Of a stretch of DNA of 64,000 bases, positions 63,551 through 64,000 are shown piece after piece. A model generated the notes under the pieces. It had not been told where the DNA came from, ran no database searches, and saw nothing but the letters and a program-made list of their open reading frames with translations. Position 1 is the stretch's first letter. Each line of letters begins with the position of its first letter. The position numbers and the translations under genes were made by a program. The DNA is from Psychrobacter sp. I-STPA10 (GTDB taxonomy: Bacteria; Pseudomonadota; Gammaproteobacteria; Pseudomonadales; Moraxellaceae): NCBI RefSeq assembly GCF_021012795.1, contig NZ_VFYU01000015.1:62001-126000 (forward strand), in the 5' to 3' direction.

Positions 63551-64000
63551 TTACTGCATTACCAAATATTCAAAAGCACTTAACGCAGCCTTACTACCCT
63601 CGCCCATAGCAATATTAATCTGCTTAAATGGAACAGTAGTCACATCACCACAAGCAAAGATACCTTTACGGTCAGTACGGCAACGCTCATCAATCTCAAT
63701 CTCACCAAAGCGGTTAACATCAACAAAGCCTTTGACAAATTCAGAGTTTGGCACAAGCCCAATCTGCACAAACACCGCAGACAAATCTAACTCTTTAACC
63801 TCACCTGTTTCACGCTCTTCATAGACGATTGAAGTTACTTTGCCATCAGTTGCCTTAATCTCTTTGGTAGCAACCGAAGTCATAATATCAATATTAGCAG
63901 TTTCATTGGCTTTATTGACTAATACTTGGTCAGCTTTTAGCGTATCGGCAAACTCAAATACAGTCACATGCTTAACGATACCTGCCAAATCCAGTGCTGC
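63551..64000 (-). CDS. ahpF: Alkyl hydroperoxide reductase subunit F (C-terminal part, runs off the window)
   Basis: Only the last 149 codons are in the window; the frame continues through the right edge. The end carries the NAD/FAD-binding thioredoxin-reductase-like domain: ADQVLVNKANETANIDIMTS, FVQIGLVPNSEF and RTDRKGIFACGDVTTVPFKQ, with the FAD-binding GD and the GEGSKAALSAFEYL terminus. AhpF passes electrons from NADH to AhpC to reduce peroxides. Plain thioredoxin reductase is possible, but the terminal sequence fits AhpF better. Confidence 0.9.
   Translation of the reverse strand, partial: AALDLAGIVKHVTVFEFADTLKADQVLVNKANETANIDIMTSVATKEIKATDGKVTSIVYEERETGEVKELDLSAVFVQIGLVPNSEFVKGFVDVNRFGEIEIDERCRTDRKGIFACGDVTTVPFKQINIAMGEGSKAALSAFEYLVMQ

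Overview
The window looks like a chromosomal segment of a gammaproteobacterium of the family Moraxellaceae (Moraxella, Faucicola or Psychrobacter type). This is an inference from gene content: AT-rich non-coding DNA, a FadE-type acyl-CoA dehydrogenase, the order ubiG-mupP-yciK, glyQ/glyS as separate subunits, rpsB-tsf, and a short dispersed repeat (18650-18756) of a kind I associate with Psychrobacter and Moraxella. The genus cannot be fixed from the sequence alone.

Layout. 1-18.5 kb is mostly housekeeping: yraN/rsmI, a deacetylase-fold protein, an AlkA-type glycosylase, coaBC, radC, a long fadE, a GNAT-nitrilase fusion, tsf-rpsB, purK and yaiI. 18.5-23.7 kb is the most interesting region. 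It holds two tandem Cys-rich EGKCG-repeat precursor peptides, a DUF692 multinuclear iron oxygenase, its DUF2063 partner, a DoxX membrane protein, an ECF sigma factor and a zinc-finger anti-sigma factor. This is a bufferin/HvfABC-type (copper-handling RiPP) locus with its own regulator. 23.7-24.5 kb carries a decaying toxin-antitoxin cluster: brnT has an in-frame stop, brnA is intact, and a DUF2281 antitoxin has a frameshifted tail.

24.6-33.6 kb has epmA, pdxB (with an in-frame repeat insertion), gltS, an AI-2E-type transporter and glyS. 33.6-35.5 kb is accessory DNA lodged between glyS and glyQ: a lipoprotein and a translationally coupled two-gene unit whose second product carries a HEPN R-x4-H motif. 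36-49 kb has a pspC-like gene, an NAD-salvage pair (a NadR-like protein with altered adenylyltransferase motifs, and pnuC), an SDR/amidohydrolase pair, an orphan amino-acid-binding protein beside a small transposon-like element, parC and dsbA. 49.5-52 kb is ubiG-mupP-yciK. 52-57.4 kb has a Sel1 protein, tRNA-Gly, an M48 lipoprotein protease, bolA, a complete 269-bp repeat element, a MOSC protein and trxC. 57.4-64 kb has structured repeats, a SulP transporter with two DUF442 proteins, a LysR regulator beside a glutathione transferase, an orphan Hint-domain protein, and the 3' part of ahpF with a diverged second copy of its last codons.

Short repeats recur in the gaps and inside one gene (pdxB), and several accessory units sit next to them. 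Gene functions come from motif reading by eye; no searches were run.
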